This document shows, in pieces, positions 1 to 7,845 of a stretch of 14,300 nucleotides of DNA (the first letter of the stretch is position 1; every line of letters begins with the position of its first letter). The notes under the pieces were generated by a model, which made no database searches, was not told the DNA's origin, and saw nothing but the letters and a program-made list of their open reading frames with translations. The position numbers were made by a program, and so were the translations under genes. The stretch lies in the NCBI GenBank assembly GCA_964547415.1, contig CAZJNX010000124.1, forward strand, positions 1 through 14,300, written 5' to 3'. This stretch comes from CAZJNX01 sp964547415. GTDB lineage: Bacteria; Pseudomonadota; Alphaproteobacteria; Rhizobiales; Amorphaceae.

Positions 1-198
1 GCCGCGGCAGGCGAGGCCGCTCCCGCATCGGGGGCGCCGCCCCGCGCGGATCCGTCCGACGCCACGGCGCCGTTGCCCGCCCCGGAGGAGGGCGCGACCG
101 CCGCGGCAGGCGAGGCGGCTCCCGCATCGGGGGCGCCGCCCCGCGCGGATCCGTCCGACGCCACGGCGCCGTTGCCCGCCCCGGAGGAGGGCGCGACC
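1..198 (+). repeat. 99-bp in-frame tandem duplication in the linker before KS1
   Basis: Bases 1-99 and 100-198 are two copies of one 99-bp unit (33 codons), differing only at codon 6 (GCC versus GCG, both Ala). Each encodes an Ala/Pro-rich stretch that begins AAAGEAAPASG and ends LPAPEEGAT. A third copy starts to match (GCC at 199) and then diverges. More copies may lie upstream. It sits in a flexible interdomain linker, where length changes are tolerated. Confidence 0.95.
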
Positions 199-3100
199 GC
201 CTCGCCCGCCGGAGGAGGGTCGCGGCTCGTGGCGGCGGCGTCCGCCGCGGGCGGGGACGAGCCCGTCGCCATCGTGGGGTTCGCCGGGCGCTTTCCCGGC
301 GGGCCGGACCCGGAGGCGTTCTGGCGGCTCCTCGCGGGCGGGGACAGCGCCATCGGCGAGGTGCCGGCGGAGCGCTGGGACGCGGCCGCGACCTTCGATC
401 CCTCGGGCGCGGAGGGCCGCAGCTATACCCGCTGGGCCGGCTTCATCGCGGACGTGGACCGGTTCGACCCGCTCTTCTTCAACATCTCGCCCCTCGAGGC
501 GGAGGTGATGGACCCCCAGGAGCGGCTGTTCCTCGAGACCGCCTGGGCCACCCTCGAGGCCGCCGGCTACGCTCCCGCCCTCCTCAAGGCGCGGGCCGCA
601 GCCGCCGCCCCGGACGGCGGGGACGTGGGCGTCTTCGTCGGCGTCATGAACGCGCCCTACCAGTGGGTGGCCGCCGAGGCGTGGACGGCCGGCCACGCCG
701 ACGCCGCGGCGACGAGCCCCTGGGGCATCGCCAACCGCGTCTCCTTCCAGCTCGACTTCACCGGGCCGAGCCTCGCCGTCGACACGGCGTGCTCGGCGTC
801 CCTCACGGCGATCCACCTCGCCTGCGAGAGCCTCCGGCGGGGCGAGTGCGGGGCGGCCATCGCCGGCGGGGTCAACCTCCTCCTCCACCCGCGCCAGCTC
901 GTGAACCTCTCCCAGGCGCGCATGGTCTCGCGCGGGGCGGAGTGCCGTGCCTTCGGTGAGGGGGCTGACGGGTTCGTGGACGGGGAGGGCGTCGGCGCGG
1001 TGCTCCTGAAGCCGCTGTCGGCCGCCGAGCGGGACGGTGACCGGATCGAGGGGNNNNNNNNNNCGCTCCGCGGAGAGCAAAATCGCAATCATTTCCATCG
1101 AGGGGGTGATCCTCGGCACGGCGGCGAACGCGGGCGGGCGCACCTCCGGCTTCACGGTGCCGAGCCCGGCGGCCCAGGCCCGGGTGATCCGGCGCGCCCT
1201 CGCCCGCTCCGGCATCGCGCCGCAGGCGGTCACCTTCGTGGAGACCCATGGCACCGGCACCGCCCTCGGCGACCCGATCGAGATCGCGGGCCTTACCGAG
1301 GCGCTCGGCGGCGCGGGGCGGACGCGGCCGTGCGCCCTCGGCGCGGTGAAGGCCAACGTCGGGCACCTCGAATCGGCCGCGGGGGTCGCCGGGCTCGTCA
1401 AGATCCTCCTCCAGTTCCGCCACCGGACGATCGCGCCCTCTCGCCACGCCGCGACGCCCAACCCCCTCATCGACTTTTCCGCGACGCCGTTCGCGCTGCC
1501 GTCGGCGGCGATCCCGTGGGAGCCGGCGGAGGCGGACGGGCGGCTCCTCGCCGGCCTCAGCTCGTTCGGGGCGGGCGGGGCCAACGCCCACGTCGTCCTC
1601 GCCTCCCCGCCCGCGCCCGCGCCGGCGCCCGCGACCGGCCCGCTGCCGGATCTCGTGGTGCTGTCGGCCGCCGACGGGGAGCGCCTGCGTACCGTCGCGG
1701 CGAACCTCCTCCCGGCCATCCGCTCCGGGGACCTCGCCCTCGCGGACGTCGCCCACACCCTGAGGGTCGGGCGCGAGGCGCTGCCCGCCCGCCTCGCCGT
1801 CCTCGCGGACGACCTCGCCGACCTCGTGGAAAAGCTGGAAGGCTGGCTCGCCGGGTCGGCGGGGCCGGGCGTCCTCACCGGCGGGGGCCGCGCGGCGCGC
1901 GGTCTGTCGGAGACGGCGGAGGGCCGGCGCGAGCTCGACGACCACCTCGCCCGGGCGGACCTTCCCCGCCTCGGGGCGCTGTGGGTGGAGGGGGCGGACA
2001 TCGACTGGAGCGCGCTCGCCCTCCCGGGCCGTCCGCGCCGGGTGGCTCTGCCCACCTACCCGTTCCGCCGCGAGCGCTACTGGCTCCCCGTCCCGGATGC
2101 CGGGGGGCGGGCGCCCGCCACCGCGAGCGAGGAGCAACGGGAGCATCCGCGCGCGGGCAAGGGCGAGGAAGGAGCGGCAGCGGCGCCCCCCCGCGCACCC
2201 GAGGCGCGCCCGACGGCCGCCGGGGGCCCGGGCGAGGGGCAATCGTCCGCGGGCGCGGCCGGGGCGAGCGAGCCGCCGCCCGCCGAGCACGGCGTCGCGA
2301 TCCGTCTCTTCGTGCGGGACTGGCGCCCGGAGCCTGCCGTCCGTGCGGCGCGGCCGGCCGCCACGGTCGTGCTGTCGGCGGATGCCGCACTCGCGGCGCG
2401 CCTGTCCGCCCTCTCGCCCGGGCCGGTCGAGGCGGTCGCCCTCGGCGGGGCGGAGGGGCTCGACCCGCGGTCCGAGGCGGACCTCGCCGCGCTCGCGCAG
2501 CGGCTCGTCTCGGCCCGTCCGGAGGGCTTTGCGCTGGTGGTTGCGCCGGACCGCGCGGAGGGGCCGGACGGCGTGCCGCCGGGCCTTCTCCTCGCGAAGG
2601 CGCTCGTTCGCACGGCGAGCGCGCCGGTGCGCCTCCTCCACCTTCACGACCGGGCGGGGGAGCGGCCGCTCGACGGGGCGTTCGGCGCCCTCGCCCGCTC
2701 GGTCGGGCACGAGAGCGACACCGTCTCCATGCGCGCGGTGGGAATCGAGGGGCCGGCGGACGCGGTCCGCGCCGCTCGGATCGTGCGGGACGAGCTCGCC
2801 GCGGCGGACGGGGCGCCGGAGGTTCTCTACCGGGGCGGCGCCCGGCTCGTGCCCGCCATCCGCCCCGTCGCCCCGTCCGGGGACGCGGGCACCATCGCCT
2901 TCCGCATCGGCGGGGCGTACCTCCTGGTGGGCGGGCTCGGCGAGGTGGGCTGCGCCCTCGCCGAGCGCCTCCACCGGGACTACCGCGCCCGGATCGCCGT
3001 CATCGGCCGGAGCGACCCGGACGGTGCGGCCCGGGAGCGGCTGGAGCGGCTGCGCGAGGCCGGCGTCCAGCTCCTCTACCGGGCGGCGGACCTTTGCGAC

Positions 3101-4063
3101 CCGCCCGCCCTCGCCGCCGCCGTCGCCGACGTGCGCGCCGCCTTCGGCCGCCTGCACGGCGTCGTCCACCTGGCGCGGACGGTGGAGGACGGGCTCCTCG
3201 CGGGCAAGTCGACCGGGAGCCTCGCGCGGGTGATGGCCGCCAAGGTGGCGGGGACGCGCGCCCTCGACGCCGCGCTCGCCGAGGAGGAGCTCGACTGGTT
3301 CGTGCTGTGCTCCTCCCTCGCGTCGTGGCTCGGCCTTGCGGGCGGGGCGGACTACGCCTTCGCCTGCGCCTTTCAGGGCGCCTTCGCCCGCACGCGCGAG
3401 CGGATGGTGGCGCGGGGCGAGCGCGCCGGCCGGACGGTGGCGGTCGCCTGGCCCCAGTGGCGCCACGACGCCTTCCTGACCGAGGGCAAGCTCCGCCACC
3501 TCGCCGCCGAGGGCCTTGCCACCATCGACGCCCGGGACGGGCTGCGGATCCTCGCCGACGCCCTCGGCAGCGGCGAGGCGGAGGTGGCGGCGCTGAAGGG
3601 CACGGAGGAGGCGCTCGCCCGCCTGCCCCTCGCCTACGGCCCGCCGGCGGACGCGCCCCGGGACGGGCCGGAGACGGACGCAGCCGCGCGCGAGGCGGCG
3701 GACGACCTCGCCGACGAGCTCGCCCGCCTGACCGACGAGGAGCTCGCCGCCTACCTCGACCTCCTCGAGGCCGGGGCGCCCCCCGCGCCAGCCGCCGCGG
3801 CCGAGCCGCAGCCGTCTGCCGAGGCGGTCGTGATCGAGACGATCTGCGAGTACCTGAAGCTGCCGCCGGAGCGGTTCGGCGAGGGGGCGGCGTTCGCCGA
3901 GTTCGGTCTCGATTCCATCAAGGCGCTCAACGTGGCCGAAAGGCTGGGCAAGCGGCTGGGGGTCGAGGTGGACCCGGCGATGTTCTACGAGTTCCCCACG
4001 GTCGACCGGTTCGCGCGCGCCGTCGCGGGCCGGTCGGCGGCGCAGCCGGTGGCAGGCGAATGA
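1..4063 (+). CDS. Trans-AT polyketide synthase, KS-KR-ACP module (5' partial, interrupted by an assembly gap)
   Basis: This gene encodes one PKS module that extends the chain by one unit and reduces the beta-keto group to a hydroxyl. Frame 1 is open from base 1, so the start lies upstream. Domain order is Ala/Pro-rich linker (1-258), KS1, post-KS linker ending LPTYPF...RYWLP (to about 2092), KR1 and ACP1. There is no AT between KS and KR, so malonyl units would come from a separate AT. The reading frame changes from frame 1 to frame 2 across ten N at 1054-1063; joining base 1053 to 1106 restores a continuous KS and gives about 1336 residues in the window. I read this as an assembly artefact, not a real frameshift. 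The stop TGA (4061-4063) overlaps the ATG of the next gene, indicating translational coupling. The protein ends about 11 residues after the ACP, so the chain must pass to the next protein. Confidence 0.93.
259..1600 (+). other. Ketosynthase domain KS1 (contains assembly gap)
   Basis: KS1 catalyses decarboxylative Claisen condensation. It opens with DEPVAIVGFAGRFPGG. The active-site Cys is in DTACSAS (codon 790-792), the first catalytic His in ETHGTGT (1247-1249) and the second in KANVGHLESAAG (1364-1366). The Cys lies before the N gap and both His after it, so the complete triad depends on the scaffold join being right. The domain ends with the GGANAHVV motif. If the join is right, this is an ordinary extending KS. 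Confidence 0.9.
1054..1063. other. Assembly gap (10 N) inside KS1
   Basis: Ten N of probably arbitrary length. The nine bases before the gap (1045-1053, ATCGAGGGG) recur at 1097-1105, 52 bases downstream. The bases between (1064-1096) are AT-richer than their surroundings: 1076-1096 has 8 G/C in 21. The tract also contains a 10-bp perfect palindrome (CTCCGCGGAG, 1066-1075) next to the gap. Excising 52 bases fuses DGDRIEG directly to VILGTAANAGG, the normal KS sequence. Confidence 0.95.
2300..3585 (+). other. Ketoreductase domain KR1
   Basis: NADPH-dependent reduction of the beta-keto group. The N-terminal structural subdomain (about 2300-2910) precedes the catalytic Rossmann subdomain with GGLGEVG (2930-2950). 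Catalytic residues are visible: Lys in MAAKVAG (3242-3244), Ser in CSSLAS (second Ser 3314-3316) and Tyr in ADYAFAC (3353-3355), 13 residues after that Ser. The Asn expected at Tyr+4 is Cys, a variation I recall in other trans-AT KRs, so I expect activity. VED stands where B-type KRs carry LDD, which weakly suggests B-type stereochemistry. Confidence 0.88.
3821..4030 (+). other. Acyl carrier protein ACP1
   Basis: Phosphopantetheine carrier with the motif EFGLDSIKALNV; the attachment Ser is codon 3914-3916. There is no Trp shortly after the Ser, so it does not look like a beta-branching ACP. It closes gene A, so its acyl chain must cross to gene B, whose first domain is the LLM. Confidence 0.92.
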
Positions 4064-7000
4064 GCGCGTCGCGACGGGAGATGGAGGCGAGGGCGGCACG
4101 GCTCCTCAGCGCGCGGGGCGAGGGCGCCGTGCCGCGGCCCGCGGCCTTCGCGGCGCGGCGGCGGCAGGCCGCCATCGCCCCCGCCGACGCGCGTCCGGCC
4201 GCCGGCGAGCGCACCGCGCGGGACCTCGACTTCAGCCTCATGTTCTTTTCCGCCGTCGCGGGGGAGGCGCCGCGGCCGGACCTTTACCGCCTCGTCCTCG
4301 AGGCCGCCCGCTTCGCCGACGCGGCGGGCTTTTCCGCCGTGTGGCTCCCCGAGCGCCACTTCCACGCCTTCGGCGGGCCCTACCCGAACCCGTCGGTGCT
4401 GGCCGCGGGCCTCGCCACCGTCACCGAGCGCATCCGCCTGCGGGCGGGCAGCGTGGTCCTGCCCCTCCACCACCCGCTCGAGGTGACGGAGGCCTGGGGG
4501 ATGGTGGACAACCTGTCGGGCGGGCGCGTGGAGATCGCCTTCGGCAGCGGCTGGAACCCGGACGACTTCGTCCTCTCCCCCGGCACCTTCGACGACGCCA
4601 GGGACGTCTTTCGCCGCCGCGTGGACGAGGTGCGGGCCCTGTGGCGGGGCGAGCCCATCGACTGCGTCAACGGGCGGGGCGAGACGGTCGCCACCCGCAC
4701 CTTCCCGCGCCCCGTCCAGCCGGAGCTTCCCGTGTGGATCTCCGCGACGGGCAACCCCGACACCTTCGCATGGGCCGGCGAGCGGGGCTTCGGCGTCCTC
4801 ACCATGCTCCTCGGCGGGGAGGTCGCCGACCTCGCCCCGAAGATCGACCGCTACCGGGAGGCGCGCCGCGCGGCCGGCCTCGACCCCGACGGCGGGCGCG
4901 TCGCCTTGATGCTCCACACCTTCGTCCACCCGGACGGGGACCACGCCCGGGCCACCATCCGCGAGCCGTTCCTCGCGTACGTGCGCTCCTCGGTGGACGT
5001 GCAGCGCAAGGGCAGCGCCGAGGGCCGCGCCACCACCGAGGAACAGCGCGAGCGGATGGTCGCCTACGCCTTCGAGCGCTACACCCGCTCCGCCGCCCTG
5101 TTCGGCACGCCCGACGAGTGCCGGCCCATGCTGGAGCGGGTGGCGGCCGCGGGCGTCACCGAGGTCGCCTGCCTCGTCGACTTCGGCGTGGAGGAAGAGG
5201 CGGTGCTCGGGGCGCTGCGCCACCTCGACGCGCTGCGCCCCGCCCGCCCGGACCGCCCGCGCGCCGACCGCCCGCGCGCCGACCGCCCCCCCACGGCGGA
5301 CGCCGCGCCGCCCGCGCCCGCGCCGCGGCGCAAGGGGACGGACGAGCCCATCGCCATCGTCGGCATGGCCGGGCGCTTCCCGCAGTCGGACGACGTCTTC
5401 GCCTTCTGGGACAACCTGCTGGCGGGTCGGGACCTCCTGTCGCCGCCGCCGCCCGGGCGCAGCGCGCAGGGCCTGCCGCCCCGCGGCGGCTTCCTCGACG
5501 ACGTGGCGGGTTTCGCGCCCGCGCTCTTCGGCATCGCCCCGGCCGAGGCGGCGGCGATGGACCCCCACCAGCGCCTGTTCCTGGAGCTGACGTGGGCCGC
5601 CCTCGAGAACGCGGGCATCCGGCCGGGCGCCACGCGGGGGAGCGCCACGGGCGTCTTCGCGGCCGTCTACTCCCACAGCCACGAGGCGGCCCTTCGCGCG
5701 CGGGGGGAGGCGCTCGACGGGCTCGCCGTCGCCGGCGCGGTCCTGTCCATGGTGCCGAACCGGACGTCCTTCGCTTTCGACTGGAGGGGCCCGAGCGAGG
5801 CGGTCAACACGGCCTGCTCGAGCGGGCTCGTGGCGGTCCACCGGGCGGTGGCGGCGCTGCGGGCGGGCGAGTGCGACATGGCCGTCGCGGGCGGGGTGAG
5901 CCTGCTCCTTGCCCCGGAGGAGACGGCGGCGCTCGCCCGGCTCGGCATCCTGTCGCCGACGGGCACCTGTCGCGCCTTCGACCGGCGGGCGGACGGGCAG
6001 GTGCGGGGCGAGGGCGGCGGCGTCCTCGTCCTGAAGCGCCTGTCGGACGCGCAAGGCGACGGCGACGCGGTCCACGCGCGGCTTCTCGCCTCGGCGGTCA
6101 ACCACAACGGCGCGCGGGCGAACTCCCTCACCCTGCCGAACGCGCGGCGGCAGGCCGCCTGCATGGTGGATGCCGTCCGCCGCGCCGGCGTCCCGCCGGG
6201 CCGGATCGCCTTCATCGAGGCCCACGGGGCGGGGACGGCCGCGGGCGACCTGTCGGAGCTCGCCGCCTTCGCGAGTGCCTTCCGCACCCTCGGCGAGGCG
6301 CCGCGGCAAGCCGTCCGCGTCGGCAGCGTCAAGCCCAACATCGGCTCCCTCGACGCGGCGGGCGGCATCGCCGGGCTCGTCAAGGCCGCCCTCGCGGTGC
6401 GTCACGGCACGATCCCGCCCACGATCAACCGCGCCGAGGACCCGGAAGGCCACGGGGCGGACGGCCTCCTCGCCTTCCCCGACCGGGCCGAGCCGTGGCC
6501 CGTGGCGGACGGGGACGCGCGGGTCGCGAGCGTCCACGCCTACGGCCTCGGCGGGACCAACGCCCACGTCGTCCTCGACGCCGAACCGGCCCCGCCGCGC
6601 TCCGCGGCGCCCTTGGGGCCGCAGCCGGTGATCCTCTCCGCGCCGGACGAGGCGTCCCTGCGCGCCACCGTGGCGCGGCTCCTCGCCTTCCTCGACGGCG
6701 CGGCCGAGCCGCCGGCCCTCGCCGACCTCGCCCGCACCCTGTGGGTCGGGCGCGAGCGCCTCGCCTGCCGCTGGTCCGCCACCGTCCACGACGTCGGCGA
6801 GCTGAAGGCGGCGATGCGGGGCTGGCTCGCCGGGGCGCCGTCGCCCGCGCCGACGGAGCGGGAGGCGCAGGTGGAGCCCGTGGGCGGCCGCCGCATCCCG
6901 CTTCCCGGCACCGTCCTCCATCCGCCGCGGGCCGTGGCGGGGGGAGGGGAGGGCGCGGGCGTCGTCGCCGCCTTCTACGACTTCGTGACGCGGGCGGAGG

Positions 7001-7845
7001 AGCGGGAGGGAGACGTCTTCCTCACCCTCGCCCCGCTCGAGCGCGTCGTCCCGGGCTTTTCCTGGACGCGCACCTTCCAGGACCCGGAGCGGCACCCGGG
7101 CCACTGGGCGCTCGTCGAGGCTGCCCAGCGGGAGATGCGGGAGGTGCTCTTCTCCGCCGTCGACTTCGGGACCGTCCGCCGCGTCCTCGACTTCGGCTGT
7201 GGCGTGGGGAGCGATCTCGTCGCCCTCGGCCGCACCCATCCGCACATCGAGGGCGTCGGCTACACGATCTCGCCCCGGCAGGCGGGGATCGCGGCGGCGC
7301 GGATCGCGCGGGCCGGGCTCGCGGGCCGCGTCGAGGTGTTCGAGCGGGACAGCGCGCGGGACCCGTTCCCGGGCGTCTTCGACCTCGCCATCGGCTTCGA
7401 GGTGGCCCACCACGTCGCCGACAAGGAGGGGCTCTTCTCCAACATCGCGGGCCACCTGCGTGAGGAGGGGTGGCTCGTCCTCGCCGACTGCGCGGCGAAC
7501 ACGGTGGCGCCCATCGAGCTTCCCGCCGTCGGCTCCTTCACGAGCCCGAAGGCGGACTACGCGGACCTCCTCGCCGCCCACGGCCTCGAGATCGTGGAGT
7601 GCGTGGACGTCTCGGCCGAGATCGCGAACTTCCTCCACGACCCGGGGCTCGAGGAGATGATCGCCGCCGAGGAGGCCGCGGCCGGCGGCGAGGCGGCGCT
7701 GATGGCCGCCGTCCAGCGCTCGTGGGACGGGTTCGGCAAGGCGCTGCGCTCCGGCCTCCTGTCCTACCTCCTCCTCACCGCCCGCAAGCGGCCCGGCGCG
7801 GCCGGCCTCGCGGCGGCGAACCGCCGACAGCTGGAGGTCGCATGA
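4060..7845 (+). CDS. Trans-AT PKS protein: luciferase-like monooxygenase - KS - O-methyltransferase-like
   Basis: A complete gene of 1261 residues. Domain order is a basic N-terminal segment (residues 1-54), luciferase-like flavin monooxygenase (about 55-395), Pro/Arg/Asp-rich linker with a 15-bp repeat, ketosynthase KS2 (about 428-840), a shortened post-KS linker and a SAM-dependent methyltransferase (about 968-1244). There is no AT and no ACP; the carrier is apparently the ACP that opens gene C, so the module is split between proteins. The ATG at 4060 overlaps the upstream stop (ATGA) and has only a weak AGG (4054-4056) before it, which suggests coupled translation; the next in-frame ATG (4081) lacks suitable spacing. 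KS2 lacks a catalytic His, so the likely job is processing (oxygenation, methylation) of the ACP-bound chain rather than extension. The exact reaction is inferred. Confidence 0.93.
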   Translation: MSASRREMEARAARLLSARGEGAVPRPAAFAARRRQAAIAPADARPAAGERTARDLDFSLMFFSAVAGEAPRPDLYRLVLEAARFADAAGFSAVWLPERHFHAFGGPYPNPSVLAAGLATVTERIRLRAGSVVLPLHHPLEVTEAWGMVDNLSGGRVEIAFGSGWNPDDFVLSPGTFDDARDVFRRRVDEVRALWRGEPIDCVNGRGETVATRTFPRPVQPELPVWISATGNPDTFAWAGERGFGVLTMLLGGEVADLAPKIDRYREARRAAGLDPDGGRVALMLHTFVHPDGDHARATIREPFLAYVRSSVDVQRKGSAEGRATTEEQRERMVAYAFERYTRSAALFGTPDECRPMLERVAAAGVTEVACLVDFGVEEEAVLGALRHLDALRPARPDRPRADRPRADRPPTADAAPPAPAPRRKGTDEPIAIVGMAGRFPQSDDVFAFWDNLLAGRDLLSPPPPGRSAQGLPPRGGFLDDVAGFAPALFGIAPAEAAAMDPHQRLFLELTWAALENAGIRPGATRGSATGVFAAVYSHSHEAALRARGEALDGLAVAGAVLSMVPNRTSFAFDWRGPSEAVNTACSSGLVAVHRAVAALRAGECDMAVAGGVSLLLAPEETAALARLGILSPTGTCRAFDRRADGQVRGEGGGVLVLKRLSDAQGDGDAVHARLLASAVNHNGARANSLTLPNARRQAACMVDAVRRAGVPPGRIAFIEAHGAGTAAGDLSELAAFASAFRTLGEAPRQAVRVGSVKPNIGSLDAAGGIAGLVKAALAVRHGTIPPTINRAEDPEGHGADGLLAFPDRAEPWPVADGDARVASVHAYGLGGTNAHVVLDAEPAPPRSAAPLGPQPVILSAPDEASLRATVARLLAFLDGAAEPPALADLARTLWVGRERLACRWSATVHDVGELKAAMRGWLAGAPSPAPTEREAQVEPVGGRRIPLPGTVLHPPRAVAGGGEGAGVVAAFYDFVTRAEEREGDVFLTLAPLERVVPGFSWTRTFQDPERHPGHWALVEAAQREMREVLFSAVDFGTVRRVLDFGCGVGSDLVALGRTHPHIEGVGYTISPRQAGIAAARIARAGLAGRVEVFERDSARDPFPGVFDLAIGFEVAHHVADKEGLFSNIAGHLREEGWLVLADCAANTVAPIELPAVGSFTSPKADYADLLAAHGLEIVECVDVSAEIANFLHDPGLEEMIAAEEAAAGGEAALMAAVQRSWDGFGKALRSGLLSYLLLTARKRPGAAGLAAANRRQLEVA
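4222..5239 (+). other. Luciferase-like monooxygenase (LLM) domain of the natural-product type
   Basis: The domain starts DLDFSLMFFSA and contains the strings that, from memory, define the secondary-metabolism LLM family found inside NRPS/PKS proteins: WLPERHFHAFGG, YPNPSV, VVLPLHHPLEV, VDNLSGGRV, SGWNPDDFVL, FPRPVQPELPVWIS, LMLHTFV and YVRSSVD. About 340 residues is full length for one luciferase-type TIM barrel. Such enzymes use reduced FMN and oxygen; known carrier-linked relatives hydroxylate or oxidatively cleave tethered intermediates. Here it heads the protein, just after ACP1 of the preceding one, so its substrate could be the chain on ACP1 or on ACP2. No reductase is visible in the window. 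Confidence 0.9.
5251..5288 (+). repeat. 15-bp tandem repeat in the LLM-KS2 linker
   Basis: The unit GACCGCCCGCGCGCC occurs at 5251-5265 and 5266-5280, followed by a partial copy at 5281-5288. It encodes repeated DRPRA in a Pro/Arg/Asp linker. It is probably a slippage product in a flexible interdomain region. Confidence 0.9.
5341..6580 (+). other. Divergent ketosynthase KS2, probably non-extending
   Basis: A full-length KS starting DEPIAIVGMAGRFPQ, with the active-site Cys in NTACSSG (5815-5817) and a first His in EAHGAGT (6223-6225). The second catalytic His, normally in NIGH, is Ser (KPNIGSLDAAGG, Ser codon 6346-6348). HGTGT is HGAGT and the usual LGDP is AGDL. The segment after LLAGRD is also short: the usual W...YDP...G block is replaced by SPPPPGRSAQGLPPRGG. 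The acylation Cys is intact while the decarboxylation site is damaged, the pattern expected of a transfer-only KS (KS0). Confidence 0.85.
6961..7791 (+). other. SAM-dependent methyltransferase domain, O-methyltransferase-like
   Basis: Class I methyltransferase with the SAM-binding motif VLDFGCGVGSDL (Asp codon 7189-7191). Flanking strings are PGFSWTRTFQDPE, GYTISPRQAG, FGEV-like IGFEVAHHVADK, SAEIANFLHDP and a C-terminal GLLSYLLLTARK. These resemble, from memory, the O-methyltransferase domains embedded in trans-AT and cyanobacterial PKSs, and differ clearly from the C-methyltransferase in gene C, which has the GLLDGWW signature. It would methylate a hydroxyl or enol on the carrier-bound chain. 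The O- versus C- assignment is moderately sure; the methyltransferase call is firm. Confidence 0.8.
7833..7838 (+). promoter_or_regulatory. Shine-Dalgarno site of gene C
   Basis: GGAGGT lies four bases before the ATG at 7842, inside the last codons of gene B. It is a much better site than the one before gene B and supports the ATG start that overlaps the upstream stop (ATGA, 7842-7845). Confidence 0.7.

Noticed and set aside
73..75. TTG as the start of gene A
   Set aside because: The same frame is open to base 1 and the 99-bp repeat begins at the window edge. The TTG lies within the first repeat copy and recurs in the second, with no ribosome-binding site.
1054..1106. Gene A as a frameshifted pseudogene
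   Set aside because: The only frame change coincides with the assembly gap and is fully explained by a 52-nt excess. All downstream domains are intact.
1601..2092. Possible acyltransferase after KS1 (also checked after KS2 and KS3)
   Set aside because: There is no GHSxG or AT-length domain. The regions match the short post-KS linker of trans-AT PKSs (LPxYPF...W), or in gene B a degenerate remnant (about 6581-6950).
3320..3355. Trp at 3326-3328 as the W motif of an A-type KR
   Set aside because: It lies nine residues before the Tyr rather than eight and aligns with a variable position in the SSxxxxLG segment; VED in the LDD position fits B-type better.
3905..3950. Beta-branching type ACP (HMG-synthase cassette recruitment)
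   Set aside because: Neither ACP1, ACP2 nor ACP3 has the Trp after the carrier Ser that marks these ACPs, and no HCS or ECH genes are in the window.
73..7845. A single continuous + strand frame reading across the gap and through both genes A and B
   Set aside because: Between about 1064 and 4059 this frame is a low-complexity shadow. The KS1 C-terminal part, KR1 and ACP1 are in frame 2 there. The join is an artefact of the N gap.
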